Below the pieces are notes generated by a model. That model did no database searches. It saw nothing but the letters and a program-made list of their open reading frames with translations, and had not been told where the DNA came from. From Gordonia alkaliphila (GTDB lineage: Bacteria > Actinomycetota > Actinomycetes > Mycobacteriales > Mycobacteriaceae), in contig NZ_JALKBW010000001.1 in the NCBI RefSeq assembly GCF_023017165.1, forward strand, positions 372,001 to 436,000: a stretch of DNA of 64,000 nucleotides, read 5' to 3'. Position 1 is the stretch's first letter. Each line of letters begins with the position of its first letter. A program made the translations under genes and the position numbers. Below, piece by piece: positions 37,513 to 46,908 of this stretch.

Positions 37513-39402
37513 TCAGTCTTCCGTCGGCGGAGCGAGCTGCTCGACGAGGGCTTCCAGCACCGCGGGATCCTCGATGGTCGACGGCACCGCGTAGTCCTCG
37601 CCGTCGACGATCTGGCGCATGGTCTTGCGCAGAATCTTGCCGGAGCGGGTCTTGGGCAGCGCCTGCACCACCGTCACGTCGCGGAACGTGGCCACGGCGC
37701 CGATCTCGTCGCGCACCAGCTTCACCAGTTCGCTGCGGAGGGTGTCCTCGGCGGTGTCGACGCCGGCCTTGAGCACGATGTAACCGCTGGGACGCTGCCC
37801 CTTGAGATCGTCGTGGATGCCGACCACTGCGCACTCGGCCACGGCCGGGTGACTGGCAACGACGGCCTCGATGCTGCCGGTGGACAGACGGTGACCGGCC
37901 ACGTTGATCACGTCGTCGGAGCGGCCCAGGACGAAGACGTAGCCGTCGTCGTCGACGTAGCCGGAGTCGCCGGTCAGGTAGTAGCCCGGGAAGGTGTTCA
38001 GGTACGACGTGCGGTAGCGCTCCTCGTCGCGCCACAGCCCGGCGAGCGTGCCCGGCGGCAGCGGCAGCCGCACCACGATGTTGCCCTCGGAGCCGGCCGG
38101 CACCGGGGCGCCCGCGCCGTCGACGATCTCCACGCGGTAGCCGGGCACCGGCACGCTCGGCGAACCGGCCTTGATCTCCAGCTGCTCCAGACCTCGCAGG
38201 TTGGCGACGATCGCCCAGCCCGTCTCGGTCTGCCACCAGTGGTCCACCACCGGGACGCCCAGCTTCTCCGACGCCCAGAAGAAGGTGTCCGGGTCCAGTC
38301 GCTCACCGGCGGCGTAGAGGGTGCGCAGGCTCGAGATGTCGTACTTGGCCAGTTCGCGTGCGTCCGGATCGGCCTTGCGGACGGCGCGGATCGCGGTGGG
38401 CGCGGTGAACAGTGCGACGGCGCCGTGTTCGCTGATCACGCGCCAGAAGGCGCCGGCGTCCGGGGTGCCGACCGGCTTGCCCTCGTACATGATCGTCGTG
38501 GCGCCGACCAGGAGCGGGCCGTAGACGATGTAGGAGTGCCCCACCACCCAGCCCACGTCGGAAGCCGTCCACCAGACCTCGCCGGGTGAGACGTCGTAGA
38601 CGTTCTTCATCGACCAGGTCAGCGCGACGGCGTGGCCGCCGTTGTCGCGGACCACGCCCTTGGGCTTACCGGTGGTGCCCGAGGTGTAGAGGATGTACAG
38701 CGGATCGGTGGCCGCGACCGGCACCGGGCCGACCGGGGTGGCCGCCGCGCTCACCTCGTCGAAGTCCAGCCAGCCGTAGTCGGCGGCACTGCCGGTCACC
38801 TCGGGGCGGTCCTTCACGATGACGGTCGACGGCGCCGTGGCCGACAGTTCCAGCGCGGCCTGCACCATCGGCAGGTACTCGACGGTGCGGCCGGGCTCGA
38901 GTCCTCCCGACGCGGTCACGATGGCGACCGGTTCGGCGTCGTCGATCCGGGTGGCGAGCTCGGGTGCGGCGAAACCGCCGAAGACCACCGAGTGCACCGC
39001 GCCGATACGCGCGCAGGCGAGCATGGCGATCGCCGCTTCCGGGATCATCGGCATGTAGATGATGACGCGGTCGCCCTTGCCCACACCGCGTTCGGTGAGT
39101 GCGCCGGCGAAGGCCGCCACGGCGTCGAGCAGTTCCGCATAGGTATAGGTGCGCTGCTGCCCGGTCATCGCCGAGTCCCAGATGAGGGCGGCGCGATCGC
39201 CGTGCCCGGCCTGCACGTGCCGGTCCAGCGCGTTGGCGGAGGTGTTCAGCATCGCGCCGGGGAACCAGCGGTAGATCGGCGGGTTGGAGGCGTCGAGCGC
39301 CTGCTCCGGCGGCGTCAGCCAGTCCACCGCCTTCGCGGCATCGAGCCAGAAGCCCTCCGGGTCGTCGATGCTGCGAGTGAATTCGTCGTTGTATGCGCCC
39401 AC
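37513..39402 (-). CDS. prpE: Propionyl-CoA synthetase / acetyl-CoA synthetase-like ligase
   Basis: The 629-residue AMP-forming ligase activates propionate or acetate. Motifs are YILYTSGTTGKPKGVVRDNGGH, the acetyl-CoA-synthetase-type WWTASDVGWVVGHSYIVYGPL, WWQTETGW, YYLTGDSGYVDDDGYVFVLGR, and the C-terminal lysine in KTRSGKILRKTMRQ that is acetylated in this family. The overall sequence is closer to PrpE than Acs. The GTG at 39402 (VGAYNDEFTRSIDDPEGFW) matches the usual PrpE start; an earlier in-frame GTG exists at 39441 just inside the regulatory site. A Crp/GlxR-like site lies about 50 bp upstream. Confidence 0.85.
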   Translation of the reverse strand: MGAYNDEFTRSIDDPEGFWLDAAKAVDWLTPPEQALDASNPPIYRWFPGAMLNTSANALDRHVQAGHGDRAALIWDSAMTGQQRTYTYAELLDAVAAFAGALTERGVGKGDRVIIYMPMIPEAAIAMLACARIGAVHSVVFGGFAAPELATRIDDAEPVAIVTASGGLEPGRTVEYLPMVQAALELSATAPSTVIVKDRPEVTGSAADYGWLDFDEVSAAATPVGPVPVAATDPLYILYTSGTTGKPKGVVRDNGGHAVALTWSMKNVYDVSPGEVWWTASDVGWVVGHSYIVYGPLLVGATTIMYEGKPVGTPDAGAFWRVISEHGAVALFTAPTAIRAVRKADPDARELAKYDISSLRTLYAAGERLDPDTFFWASEKLGVPVVDHWWQTETGWAIVANLRGLEQLEIKAGSPSVPVPGYRVEIVDGAGAPVPAGSEGNIVVRLPLPPGTLAGLWRDEERYRTSYLNTFPGYYLTGDSGYVDDDGYVFVLGRSDDVINVAGHRLSTGSIEAVVASHPAVAECAVVGIHDDLKGQRPSGYIVLKAGVDTAEDTLRSELVKLVRDEIGAVATFRDVTVVQALPKTRSGKILRKTMRQIVDGEDYAVPSTIEDPAVLEALVEQLAPPTED

Positions 39403-39449
39403 GTGCCTACGGTAACGATCCGCGCTGGTGTCGGCGGTCACTTTCCCCG

Positions 39450-39465
39450 TGTGTACCGCCTCACA
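39450..39465. promoter_or_regulatory. Crp/GlxR-like binding site
   Basis: TGTGTACCGCCTCACA differs from the consensus TGTGA-N6-TCACA at one half-site base. It lies between the divergent prpE and rpf-like genes. Both acetate/propionate activation genes and rpf genes are known cAMP-receptor targets in mycobacteria and corynebacteria. Confidence 0.5.
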
Positions 39466-39515
39466 ATCACCGATTTTTTGGTCACGAACAGATAACGACG
39501 ACACGCCGACGATGA

Positions 39516-39998
<483 letters not shown>

Positions 39999-40024
39999 TC
40001 TGCCGCACCTGAACTACCCCGCCC

Positions 40025-40066
40025 CTGGGGCTGCTCGAACCGCACAGTCGGTTCGGTCGGCCCCAG
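40025..40066. terminator. Hairpin terminator after rpf-like gene
   Basis: CTGGGGC (40025-40031) pairs with GCCCCAG (40060-40066), with an inner CGAACCG/CGGTTCG stem. It lies between convergent genes. Confidence 0.7.
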
Positions 40067-40089
40067 AGTCGTTTCCACCCGGCGTCGCA

Positions 40090-40524
40090 TCAACCCCAGT
40101 TGCGCGCCTGCTCCACGACGAAGCCGATGAAGATCACCAGCGTGCCGCCCACCTCGCCGATGATCAGCGCGATGGTGGCGGCGGTCAGCCCGCGGTCGGC
40201 CGGGTGGTACTGATTCGTGGTGTCCTGGCGCCAGCCGTGCAGGCAGTAGGCCGCGATGGCCCCGACGAAGAAGGCCACGACCACCGCGAGCGCGACGATG
40301 TTGACCCAGCTCGGCCAGGCGCTGAACTGCACGAACGGTGCCAGCATGACGGTCGCGAAGGCGTACATGAGGGCCGCCCGGTGGGCGATGTCGACGTAGA
40401 CGTGCGCCTGCCCCACCGGGCTCCTACTGATCTGAACGAACTTCCAGACCCCCAGTAGCAGCGCCCAGAGGAAGATCAGCCCGCCGGCGATGAGGGCGAT
40501 TTGCGTCGACGATTCCAGTTGCAC
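40090..40524 (-). CDS. Four-helix membrane protein of unknown function
   Basis: The 144-residue protein has four hydrophobic segments: about 8-30 (IALIAGGLIFLWALLLGVW), 46-66, 74-96 (VNIVALAVVVAFFVGAIAAYC) and 115-138. A histidine pair occurs in VYVDIAHRAAL. No family is recognised. It is convergent with the rpf-like gene and divergent from ferritin; its transcript start should lie close to the IdeR-like boxes. Confidence 0.75.
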   Translation of the reverse strand: MQLESSTQIALIAGGLIFLWALLLGVWKFVQISRSPVGQAHVYVDIAHRAALMYAFATVMLAPFVQFSAWPSWVNIVALAVVVAFFVGAIAAYCLHGWRQDTTNQYHPADRGLTAATIALIIGEVGGTLVIFIGFVVEQARNWG

Positions 40525-40579
40525 GGTCCCACCGTAGCCCGCGGCCGGCCCTCGGACTCGGCCGCCCAGTCACGCCCAA

Positions 40580-40598
40580 TTAGGCTAGGATAAGTACA
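40580..40598 (+). promoter_or_regulatory. Possible IdeR/DtxR box 1
   Basis: TTAGGCTAGGATAAGTACA matches the 19-bp IdeR consensus (TTAGGTTAGSCTAACCTAA, from memory) at 12 positions, mainly in the left half. Confidence 0.4.
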
Positions 40599-40619
40599 TA
40601 TCCGCAGTTCAACGCCAGT

Positions 40620-40638
40620 TTAGGGTAGACAACTCTTG
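40620..40638 (+). promoter_or_regulatory. Possible IdeR/DtxR box 2
   Basis: TTAGGGTAGACAACTCTTG matches the same consensus at 12 of 19 positions. It is 40 bp after box 1 and just upstream of the ferritin -10, a position where IdeR activates bfrB in mycobacteria. Confidence 0.4.
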
Positions 40639-40675
40639 CTAGCGCATAGAGCCTTCCCGGCCTAACGTGAAGGGC

Positions 40676-41167
40676 ATGAAGATGAATGAGGAACTCGAAC
40701 ACGCATTCAGCAAGCAGATCACCCTGGAGTTCGAGTCGGCGATGCTGTACCGCCAGCTCGCCATCGAATTCGAGCTGAAGGACCTGCCGGGCTTCGCCAC
40801 CTGGATGAAGGTCCAGGCCGCCGAGGAGCTCACGCACGCCGACCGACTGATCAAGCACCTCCTCGATCGCGACAACCACCCGGTGATCGGCGACATCAGC
40901 GTCGGGTCGATCAAGATCGACGGCATCGGCGATGCCTTCGAGATCGCACTCAAGGCCGAGGAAACCGTTTCGGAGTCGATCCGCGGCCTGTACCGCCTGG
41001 GCCAGGAGACCGGCGACATCGACTCCCGCCCGGTGATCGACTGGTTCATCGCCGAGCAGGTGGAGGAAGAAGCCACCGTGCGCGAGATCATCGGCCGTAT
41101 CAAGCTGATCGACGGCGACGGCTCGGGCATCCTGCGCCTCGACGCCGAACTCGGCGCCCAGGCCTGA
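40676..41167 (+). CDS. Non-haem ferritin (iron storage)
   Basis: The 163-residue protein is a ferritin-like four-helix bundle that oxidises and stores iron. Di-iron ligands are visible in ITLEFESAMLYRQL (Glu), VQAAEELTHADRLI (E-x2-H) and FIAEQVEEEATVREI. It resembles mycobacterial BfrB but is shorter (BfrB is about 181 residues), lacking a long C-terminal tail. TAACGT at 40663-40668 lies 7 bases before ATG 40676, so it is probably leaderless; ATG 40682 with GAAGGG 7 bases upstream is an alternative. The paired IdeR-like boxes upstream suggest iron-dependent activation. Confidence 0.88.
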   Translation: MKMNEELEHAFSKQITLEFESAMLYRQLAIEFELKDLPGFATWMKVQAAEELTHADRLIKHLLDRDNHPVIGDISVGSIKIDGIGDAFEIALKAEETVSESIRGLYRLGQETGDIDSRPVIDWFIAEQVEEEATVREIIGRIKLIDGDGSGILRLDAELGAQA

Positions 41168-41190
41168 CGCGCCCGCGGCACCGACGGATG

Positions 41191-41228
41191 CGAAGAAACC
41201 CGCACTGTTTCCAGTGCGGGTTTCTTCG
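41191..41228. terminator. Terminator shared by ferritin and the first initiator tRNA
   Basis: A perfect 17-bp stem (CGAAGAAACCCGCACTG with its complement) has loop TTTC. It ends 2 bases before the 3' end of the minus-strand tRNA, so it serves both strands. Confidence 0.85.
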
Positions 41229-41229
41229 T

Positions 41230-41306
<77 letters not shown>

Positions 41307-41423
41307 TTGCAAGAGGTAACACTACACAGGGCGGCGCGGGACACGAAACCGGCTGGTCAGAGGTTCGAATCCGCCCCGGGAAGAACGTCGTGCACACCCA
41401 GGATCGACCCCCGCCTGACCGCC

Positions 41424-41462
41424 GCCGTCCGGTGCAGTCACCAGGCGACTGCACTAGACGGC
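41424..41462. repeat. Two-part palindromic hairpin between the tRNA copies
   Basis: GCCGTC and GTGCAGTC pair with GACTGCAC and GACGGC (6 bp plus 8 bp, 2x2 internal loop, 7-base loop). It is not placed as a terminator of either tRNA; the function is unknown. Confidence 0.5.
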
Positions 41463-41509
41463 AGAGTGCTGCCGAGTGGAAGCTCAACAGTCTCGCTGAC
41501 CCGCACAGA

Positions 41510-41547
41510 AAAAGGCCCCCGACCGGAGATCCGATCGGGGGCCTTTT
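41510..41547 (-). terminator. Terminator of the second initiator tRNA
   Basis: On the minus strand AAAAGGCCCCCGA pairs with TCGGGGGCCTTTT followed by another T, 2 bases after the tRNA 3' end. It is a canonical intrinsic terminator. Confidence 0.85.
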
Positions 41548-41549
41548 CG

Positions 41550-41626
<77 letters not shown>

Positions 41627-41797
41627 TTGCAAGAGCTACGTTACACAGGCGCGTTTCGGTTCGCCAAATCGTCGACGACGACAGTAGCGGACGCCACACC
41701 TATCGCACCCGGCCCCGATTGTCCGGAAGATCGATGCCATGTGATTCTCCTCACCTATGGGCTACATTGGAAGCAGGACCGATCAACAGGAGGAGTC

Positions 41798-42091
41798 ATG
41801 GCAACCCATTCCGTTCACGAGAATCGGGGCTGGCACCCCATGAGCATGGTCGCATTCACGATGCTGCTCGTCGGCGCGTGTTTCTCGGCGCTGTGGGTGA
41901 TCACCCTGGCCGATCTGCCCGACAACAAGCCGACGAACATCGCCTACGGCATCATCGCGCTCGGGCTGCTGCTGTCGACCGCGGTGATCTTCGGCTGGCT
42001 CACCCGACACCTGCACCACTCGCCGCTGCTCCCGGACCACACCGAGGCCGAAGAGAAGCGGTACCTGGAGAAGGTTCGCGGCTCAGCATGA
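41798..42091 (+). CDS. Small two-helix membrane protein
   Basis: The 97-residue protein has two membrane helices (~16-38, MVAFTMLLVGACFSALWVI; ~50-70, YGIIALGLLLSTAVIFGWL), a His-rich short stretch (RHLHHSP) and an acidic tail EAEEKRYLEKVRG. ACAGGAGGA directly precedes the ATG at good spacing. No function is recognised. It is convergent with the UPF0182 gene, separated by a terminator. Confidence 0.75.
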   Translation: MATHSVHENRGWHPMSMVAFTMLLVGACFSALWVITLADLPDNKPTNIAYGIIALGLLLSTAVIFGWLTRHLHHSPLLPDHTEAEEKRYLEKVRGSA

Positions 42092-42167
42092 CCCTCGAGA
42101 AGCCGGGGCTCCGACCCGAAGCGCCAGAGAGAACTGAGTAGGCAGCACGGTTTACGCCCCTTGTGAA

Positions 42168-42214
42168 GACGACGCGGGCCCCGCCACCCCAGAAGGCGGG
42201 ACCCGCGTCGTCGT
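42168..42214. terminator. Bidirectional terminator
   Basis: GACGACGCGGG...CCCGCC pairs with GGCGGG...CCCGCGTCGTC (about 17 bp, minor mismatch, 9-base loop), followed by TCTTTCT. It lies between convergent genes. Confidence 0.8.
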
Positions 42215-42224
42215 CTTTCTCCGA

Positions 42225-45209
42225 TCAGTTCTCGAGCGACTCGTACTTCTTCACCGCGTCGTCGAGCTTCTTCAGCGCATCGCCGAGCTGACCGAGGTCA
42301 CCGCTGCCCTGCGCCTTCTGCACGGCGTCGAGCGCGGCACCGAGGTCCCGCACCGCCGCGTCGCGTTCCGGTGAGCCACCCTGCTGCGGGGCCGTCGGCT
42401 GCGGCTTCTCGTCGGTCTCCGGCTTCTGCTGCGGGCCCGAAGTGGCCCCTTCACCGGCGAGCGTCGGCGTGGCCGCGCTCGGGTTGATGCCGACCTGACT
42501 CAACGCCTCGCCGACCGTCGGCGCGAAGCCCACCCGGACTCCGCCCTCGCCGGCCGCGGCGTTGTAGTACGTCAGGACGCGGTACAGCTTCGGCATGGCC
42601 GAGTCACCGGATTTGGCCTCGGTATAGATCGGCTGTGCGTACAGGAGACCGTTGCCGCCCACCGGCAGCGCCAGCAGGTTGCCGTACAACACGTTCGTGT
42701 TCTCCAGCAGCTTCAGTTCCTGCTGGACACGGGCGTTGGTCTTCATGTTCTCGCCGGCCTGCCGTGGACCGATGGTCGTGGTGTCGGTGGGCAGCGTTTT
42801 CACGGTGATCTTGCCGTAGCCGTCCGGGTCGGAGTTGGCCGTCATGTAGGCCGCCAGGTTGGGCCGGTCGAGCGCGTTCAACGCGGCCGTCAACTGGAAC
42901 TGCGGGAGGTTCATCTGTCCGGGCGCCGACGCCGTGAAGTAGTACGGCGGCTGCTTGGGCCCCTCGTTGGACTCGTTCCGCGGATCCGCCGGGACCGACC
43001 AGAAGTTGTTGGCCCGGAAGAACGTCTGCGCGTCGCTGACGTGGTAGCGAGTCAACAGCGCGCGCTGCAGCTTGAACAGGTCCTCCGGGTAGCGCAGGTG
43101 CGCCTTCAGGTCGGGCTGCTTGTCGAGGTCGACCTTCGACTTCACCACGCCGGGGAAGACCTTCATCCAGGTCTTCAGCACCGGATCGGTGTCGTCGGCT
43201 TGATACAGATCCACCTTGCCGGTGTAGGCGTCGACGGTCGCCTTGACCGAGTTCCGCACGTAGGAGACGTTCTCGTTCACCTGGGTGCGGCCGGTGGTGC
43301 CGCTGTCGGCCTGCCGGGAATCGGCGGTGGCGTCCTGCAGCGACATCTGCTGCGAGTACGGGTACTTGTCCAGGGTCGTGTAGCCGTCGACGATCCACTT
43401 GATGGAGCCGTCGGCCATGACGGCCGGGTAAGTCTTGGCGTCGACGGTCAGCCACGGCGCGACCTGCTTCACGCGGTCCCGCGGGTCCCGGTTGTACAGG
43501 ATGCGCGAGTTGTCGTTGAGCGCGTTGGACAGCAGGAAGTTCCGCTCGCCGTACTTGAGGGCGTACAGCAGACGCGAGCCCCAGTTGCTCAGGCTCACGC
43601 CGGAATCGGCGGTGTAGGTGTACTGCGCACCGTCGCCGTCGAACTCGCGGTCACCGTCCGAGGATCCGACGATCGCGTAGTCCGGGCTGAGGCTGCCGAT
43701 GAGCTCGCCGAAGTAGATCCGCGGCTGTGTCACCTTGAACGGGGCGTTCGCCTGGAACTTCGGGTCCTTGATGGTCTGCACGTCGGCGACGATGAACACC
43801 GGCATGCCGCCGCGGTCCGACGACGAATCGCCGGACGCCTCGTCGACGGTGTTGGCCTGCGCGGCGATGAAACCGTTGCCGTGCGTGAAGACGGTGTGCT
43901 TGTTGATCCAGTTGGTCTGGTTCTCGCCGAGGCGGTTGGGATCCACCTCGCGCACCGCGACCACGAAATCGCGCTGCTGTCCGTCCACCTCGTACCGGTC
44001 CACCGCCAGCTGCGACGGGAAACCGTAGATGTTCTTGAGCGCCTGACGCTGGTAGAACGCCTTCGACAGCAGCTCCGGATCCAGGATGCGAATGTTGCTG
44101 AGCGTCGCCGCGTCGGAGTTGACCTCCGCCGGGATCGCCGGGGTGCGCGTCCAGTCGCCGTCGTAGGTCACGTCTAGGCCGTCACGGATCCGGAAGGCGT
44201 CGCGGGTGGCGTTGATGTTGCGCTGGATGTATTCGCGTTCCTTGTCGGCGGCGCTGGGCTTGACGGCGAACTGTTCCATCGCCATCGGCCAGGCCACGCC
44301 GATCACCAGCGACGACAGCAGCAGGAGCACGGCGCTGAGCGCCGGGATCCGCAGGTCGCGCAGGAAGATCGCGGAGAAGAAGGCGAGCGCGCACACGACC
44401 GCGATGACCATCAGGATGAGCTTGGACGGCAGCACGTAGTTGATGTCGGTGAACGTGGCGCCGGTGAAGATGTCGCCGCGTCGTTCACTGGTGAGCAGGT
44501 CGTAGCGGTCGAACCAGTAGGCCACGGCCTTGAGCGCGACGAACAGGCCGGCGATCACGGCGAGCTGCACGCGCGCCGGATTGCTGATGGAGCCGGTGCG
44601 GCCACCGCCGCCGAGACGGATGCCGCCGACCAGGTACTGGGTCAGCAGGTTCGCGACGAAGCCGATGCCCAGCGCCAGGAACAGCAGATCCATCACCAGG
44701 CGGGCGAACGGCAGCGTGAAGGCGTAGAAGCCCATGTCCATGCCGAACTGCGGATCGGTGATCCCGAACGACTCCCCGTTGAGGAAGGTCAGCACGGTGG
44801 CCCACGAGGCCTGCGCCACCAGACCGGCCATCACGCCGATCAGCAGCGCGGGCAGGATCCCCAGCAGGCGCGGGCGCTTGCTGATCGTCTCCCGGTAGCG
44901 CGCCAGCGGATCATTGGGTCCGGCCGCCATCACGTATTCCGGACGCGTCCGGTAGGCGAAGTAGATGCAGGCGAAGACGATCGCCCCCACCACCAGGGTG
45001 GCCACCAGGAAGATCACCACCCGCGCCGTGAGCATGGTGGACATGACCGACGAGAAACCGAGGTCGGAGAACCACAGCCAATCGGTGATCAGGCTGACCA
45101 ACCGCGGCCCGAGGATCAGCAGAAGCAGCAGCACCACCGCCACGCCGATCAGGATCTTGCTTCTACGAGACAACGACGGCCGTCCGATAGGACTGCGCAC
45201 ACCCACCAC
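42225..45209 (-). CDS. UPF0182-family large membrane protein
   Basis: The 994-residue protein has about seven membrane helices in the first ~320 residues (for example SKILIGVAVVLLLLLILGPR, VVIFLVATLVVGAIVFACIY and LLGILPALLIGVMAGLVAQ). A large extracytoplasmic domain of some 600 residues follows, then a low-complexity Pro/Gln segment and a short helical C-terminus (DLGAALDAVQKAQG...KYESLEN). This is the layout of the actinobacterial UPF0182 family (M. tuberculosis Rv3193c and Rv0064), whose function is not established. It starts at GTG 45209. It opens the block syntenic to Rv3193c-Rv3205c. Confidence 0.92.
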   Translation of the reverse strand: MVGVRSPIGRPSLSRRSKILIGVAVVLLLLLILGPRLVSLITDWLWFSDLGFSSVMSTMLTARVVIFLVATLVVGAIVFACIYFAYRTRPEYVMAAGPNDPLARYRETISKRPRLLGILPALLIGVMAGLVAQASWATVLTFLNGESFGITDPQFGMDMGFYAFTLPFARLVMDLLFLALGIGFVANLLTQYLVGGIRLGGGGRTGSISNPARVQLAVIAGLFVALKAVAYWFDRYDLLTSERRGDIFTGATFTDINYVLPSKLILMVIAVVCALAFFSAIFLRDLRIPALSAVLLLLSSLVIGVAWPMAMEQFAVKPSAADKEREYIQRNINATRDAFRIRDGLDVTYDGDWTRTPAIPAEVNSDAATLSNIRILDPELLSKAFYQRQALKNIYGFPSQLAVDRYEVDGQQRDFVVAVREVDPNRLGENQTNWINKHTVFTHGNGFIAAQANTVDEASGDSSSDRGGMPVFIVADVQTIKDPKFQANAPFKVTQPRIYFGELIGSLSPDYAIVGSSDGDREFDGDGAQYTYTADSGVSLSNWGSRLLYALKYGERNFLLSNALNDNSRILYNRDPRDRVKQVAPWLTVDAKTYPAVMADGSIKWIVDGYTTLDKYPYSQQMSLQDATADSRQADSGTTGRTQVNENVSYVRNSVKATVDAYTGKVDLYQADDTDPVLKTWMKVFPGVVKSKVDLDKQPDLKAHLRYPEDLFKLQRALLTRYHVSDAQTFFRANNFWSVPADPRNESNEGPKQPPYYFTASAPGQMNLPQFQLTAALNALDRPNLAAYMTANSDPDGYGKITVKTLPTDTTTIGPRQAGENMKTNARVQQELKLLENTNVLYGNLLALPVGGNGLLYAQPIYTEAKSGDSAMPKLYRVLTYYNAAAGEGGVRVGFAPTVGEALSQVGINPSAATPTLAGEGATSGPQQKPETDEKPQPTAPQQGGSPERDAAVRDLGAALDAVQKAQGSGDLGQLGDALKKLDDAVKKYESLEN

Positions 45210-45297
45210 GATCGTTTACTCCAATTGGGGGTCAGGGGACAGCAACGGGTACCACCTTACGCAAGCATCCGAATCCGGCTCGGGTCACAATGGTGCC

Positions 45298-45789
45298 GTG
45301 ACCTTCTCCCAAGCCGATCTCGGCAACGCTCTGGCGCAGTGCGCCGCCTACGCGGCAGACCTGCCGTGGGGTTCGCACGACCTGCTCTTCGCTCTCGTCC
45401 CGACCGCCGAACTGCGGTTGCAGGCACCCGATCTGGTCGGTGAGGGCGACGACGCGCCGCTCAGCCCGGTGCTGCAGGAGGTCGACGACCCGTCGGTGGA
45501 CACCGCCACCCTGCTGGCCGGCATCGGCTGGCCCGACGCGGTGGTCGGCACGGCACTGCTCACCGAGATCACCGTGGTGGCGCCGGACGGCGGAGACGAC
45601 GACGGCCGTCGTGCGCGCCTCATCGGCGGCGCGCTGCGTACCGGTGCGCGTCTGGCGCTGCTCGACGTGCAGCCGGACGAGTCCGACGACCCCGACTCCC
45701 CCAACCACCTGCGCACCCACCCGGAGCTGGCCCCGGAGCTGCTCGACGCGCTGGCCGCCACCTTCGACGAGGTACCCACCGAAGGCTGA
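45298..45789 (+). CDS. PPA1309-family protein
   Basis: The 163-residue acidic protein contains DLPWGSHDLLFALVPTAEL, PLSPVLQEVDDP, GIGWPDAVVGTALLTEI and HPELAPELLDALAATF, a set typical of the conserved actinobacterial PPA1309 family. The function is unknown. The GTG at 45298 is chosen from the family start; CACAAT, a possible -10, lies 6 bases before it. It is divergent from the UPF0182 gene (88-bp gap) and convergent with the PDZ-Lon gene. Confidence 0.8.
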   Translation: MTFSQADLGNALAQCAAYAADLPWGSHDLLFALVPTAELRLQAPDLVGEGDDAPLSPVLQEVDDPSVDTATLLAGIGWPDAVVGTALLTEITVVAPDGGDDDGRRARLIGGALRTGARLALLDVQPDESDDPDSPNHLRTHPELAPELLDALAATFDEVPTEG

Positions 45790-45812
45790 GCCCTGGCTCA
45801 GGGGTTCGGCGT

Positions 45813-46853
45813 TCAGCAGTGCGGGCGCGGCGCTCCGGTCTTGAGCGCTCCGAGCGAGTCCACGGCACTGGTCAGGGTGTCCACCTTGATCAGCTCCAGA
45901 CCGTCCGGCGCATCCGTCTTGGCTTCGGCGCAGTTGGCCGCGGGCACCAGGAACGACGTCGCCCCGGCCTCCCGCGCGGCGGCCAGCTTGTGCGTGATGC
46001 CGCCGATCTGCCCCACCTCGCCGCTGGGCACGATGGTGCCGGTGCCCGCGATGAACCGGCCGTCGGCCAGGTCGTCGGGCGTCAGGTGGTCGATCACCGC
46101 GAGGGTCAGCATCAGTCCGGCCGACGGGCCGCCGATGTCGCCCACGTTGTAGGTGATCGTGACGTTCGGATCGGCGCTGACCACCTTCGGGGTCACGCCG
46201 AGGAAGCCGGCCTTCGGATCGTCCGGGCGGGTGCCGAGCGTCACGTCGATCACTTGCTCGGTGTCGTTGCGGTCGACGGTCACCGCGACCGTCGAGCCCG
46301 GCGCGAGACCGCGGATCTTCTCGTGCACCTGCTCGACGGTGGTCACCGGCTGGCCGTCGAGGGCGCGGATCACGTCGTTCACCTCGAGCTTGCCCTGGGC
46401 CGGGCTGTCGTCGGCGATCGGTCCGACCCCGACCGCCGTCGGACGCTGCAGGTAGGTCAGGGCGGCGCCGGTGGCGTTGTCCTCCGAGCTCGCCATCTGC
46501 GCGGTGTTCTGCTGCTGCACTTCCTCGTTGGAGACGCCCGCCGGGAAGTACAGTTCCCGCGGCTGCAGCTGGTAGTCGCTGGAGAACCACAGACCCAGCG
46601 CCTGGAACAGGGTGAGACCGTCGGTCAGCGACACGGTGGTCAGGTTGAGGTTGCCGCTCGGGTCGTTGTCGACGCCCCCGGTCACCGAAACCACGGGCTT
46701 GCCGTCGACCTCACCGAGGGTGTTCACCGTCGGCCCGGGGCTGAGCGCCACGTACGGCACGCGCACATTGCTGCCGAGGAGCACGAAGGCGATCAGGATG
46801 ACCGCCGCGACACCGATGGTGATCAGCCGGCGACGCGAAGGGTTGAGCCTCAT
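45813..46853 (-). CDS. YlbL-like PDZ / Lon-type secreted protease
   Basis: The 346-residue protein has one N-terminal membrane helix (~10-28, LITIGVAAVILIAFVLLG), a PDZ domain (~140-220; GKLEVNDVIRALDGQPV) and a C-terminal Lon-like S16 protease domain. The Ser-Lys dyad is intact: S244 in GGPSAGLML and K289 in GGITHKLAAA, 45 residues apart. It corresponds to Rv3194c. YlbL-type proteases are envelope-anchored and in Bacillus degrade a division inhibitor; the target here is unknown. It is divergent from the DUF2342 gene with a 55-bp gap. Confidence 0.9.
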   Translation of the reverse strand: MRLNPSRRRLITIGVAAVILIAFVLLGSNVRVPYVALSPGPTVNTLGEVDGKPVVSVTGGVDNDPSGNLNLTTVSLTDGLTLFQALGLWFSSDYQLQPRELYFPAGVSNEEVQQQNTAQMASSEDNATGAALTYLQRPTAVGVGPIADDSPAQGKLEVNDVIRALDGQPVTTVEQVHEKIRGLAPGSTVAVTVDRNDTEQVIDVTLGTRPDDPKAGFLGVTPKVVSADPNVTITYNVGDIGGPSAGLMLTLAVIDHLTPDDLADGRFIAGTGTIVPSGEVGQIGGITHKLAAAREAGATSFLVPAANCAEAKTDAPDGLELIKVDTLTSAVDSLGALKTGAPRPHC

Positions 46854-46908
46854 TCGGCCGAGGATACCGACGCCGCCGCATCCCGTCCGATCCCGGTACC
46901 GTGGTGGC

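Noticed and set aside
37490-37560. Short direct repeat CCGTCGGCGGAGC at the prpE end
   Set aside because: Two 13-base copies 24 bp apart, one within the coding end; too short and isolated to call an element.
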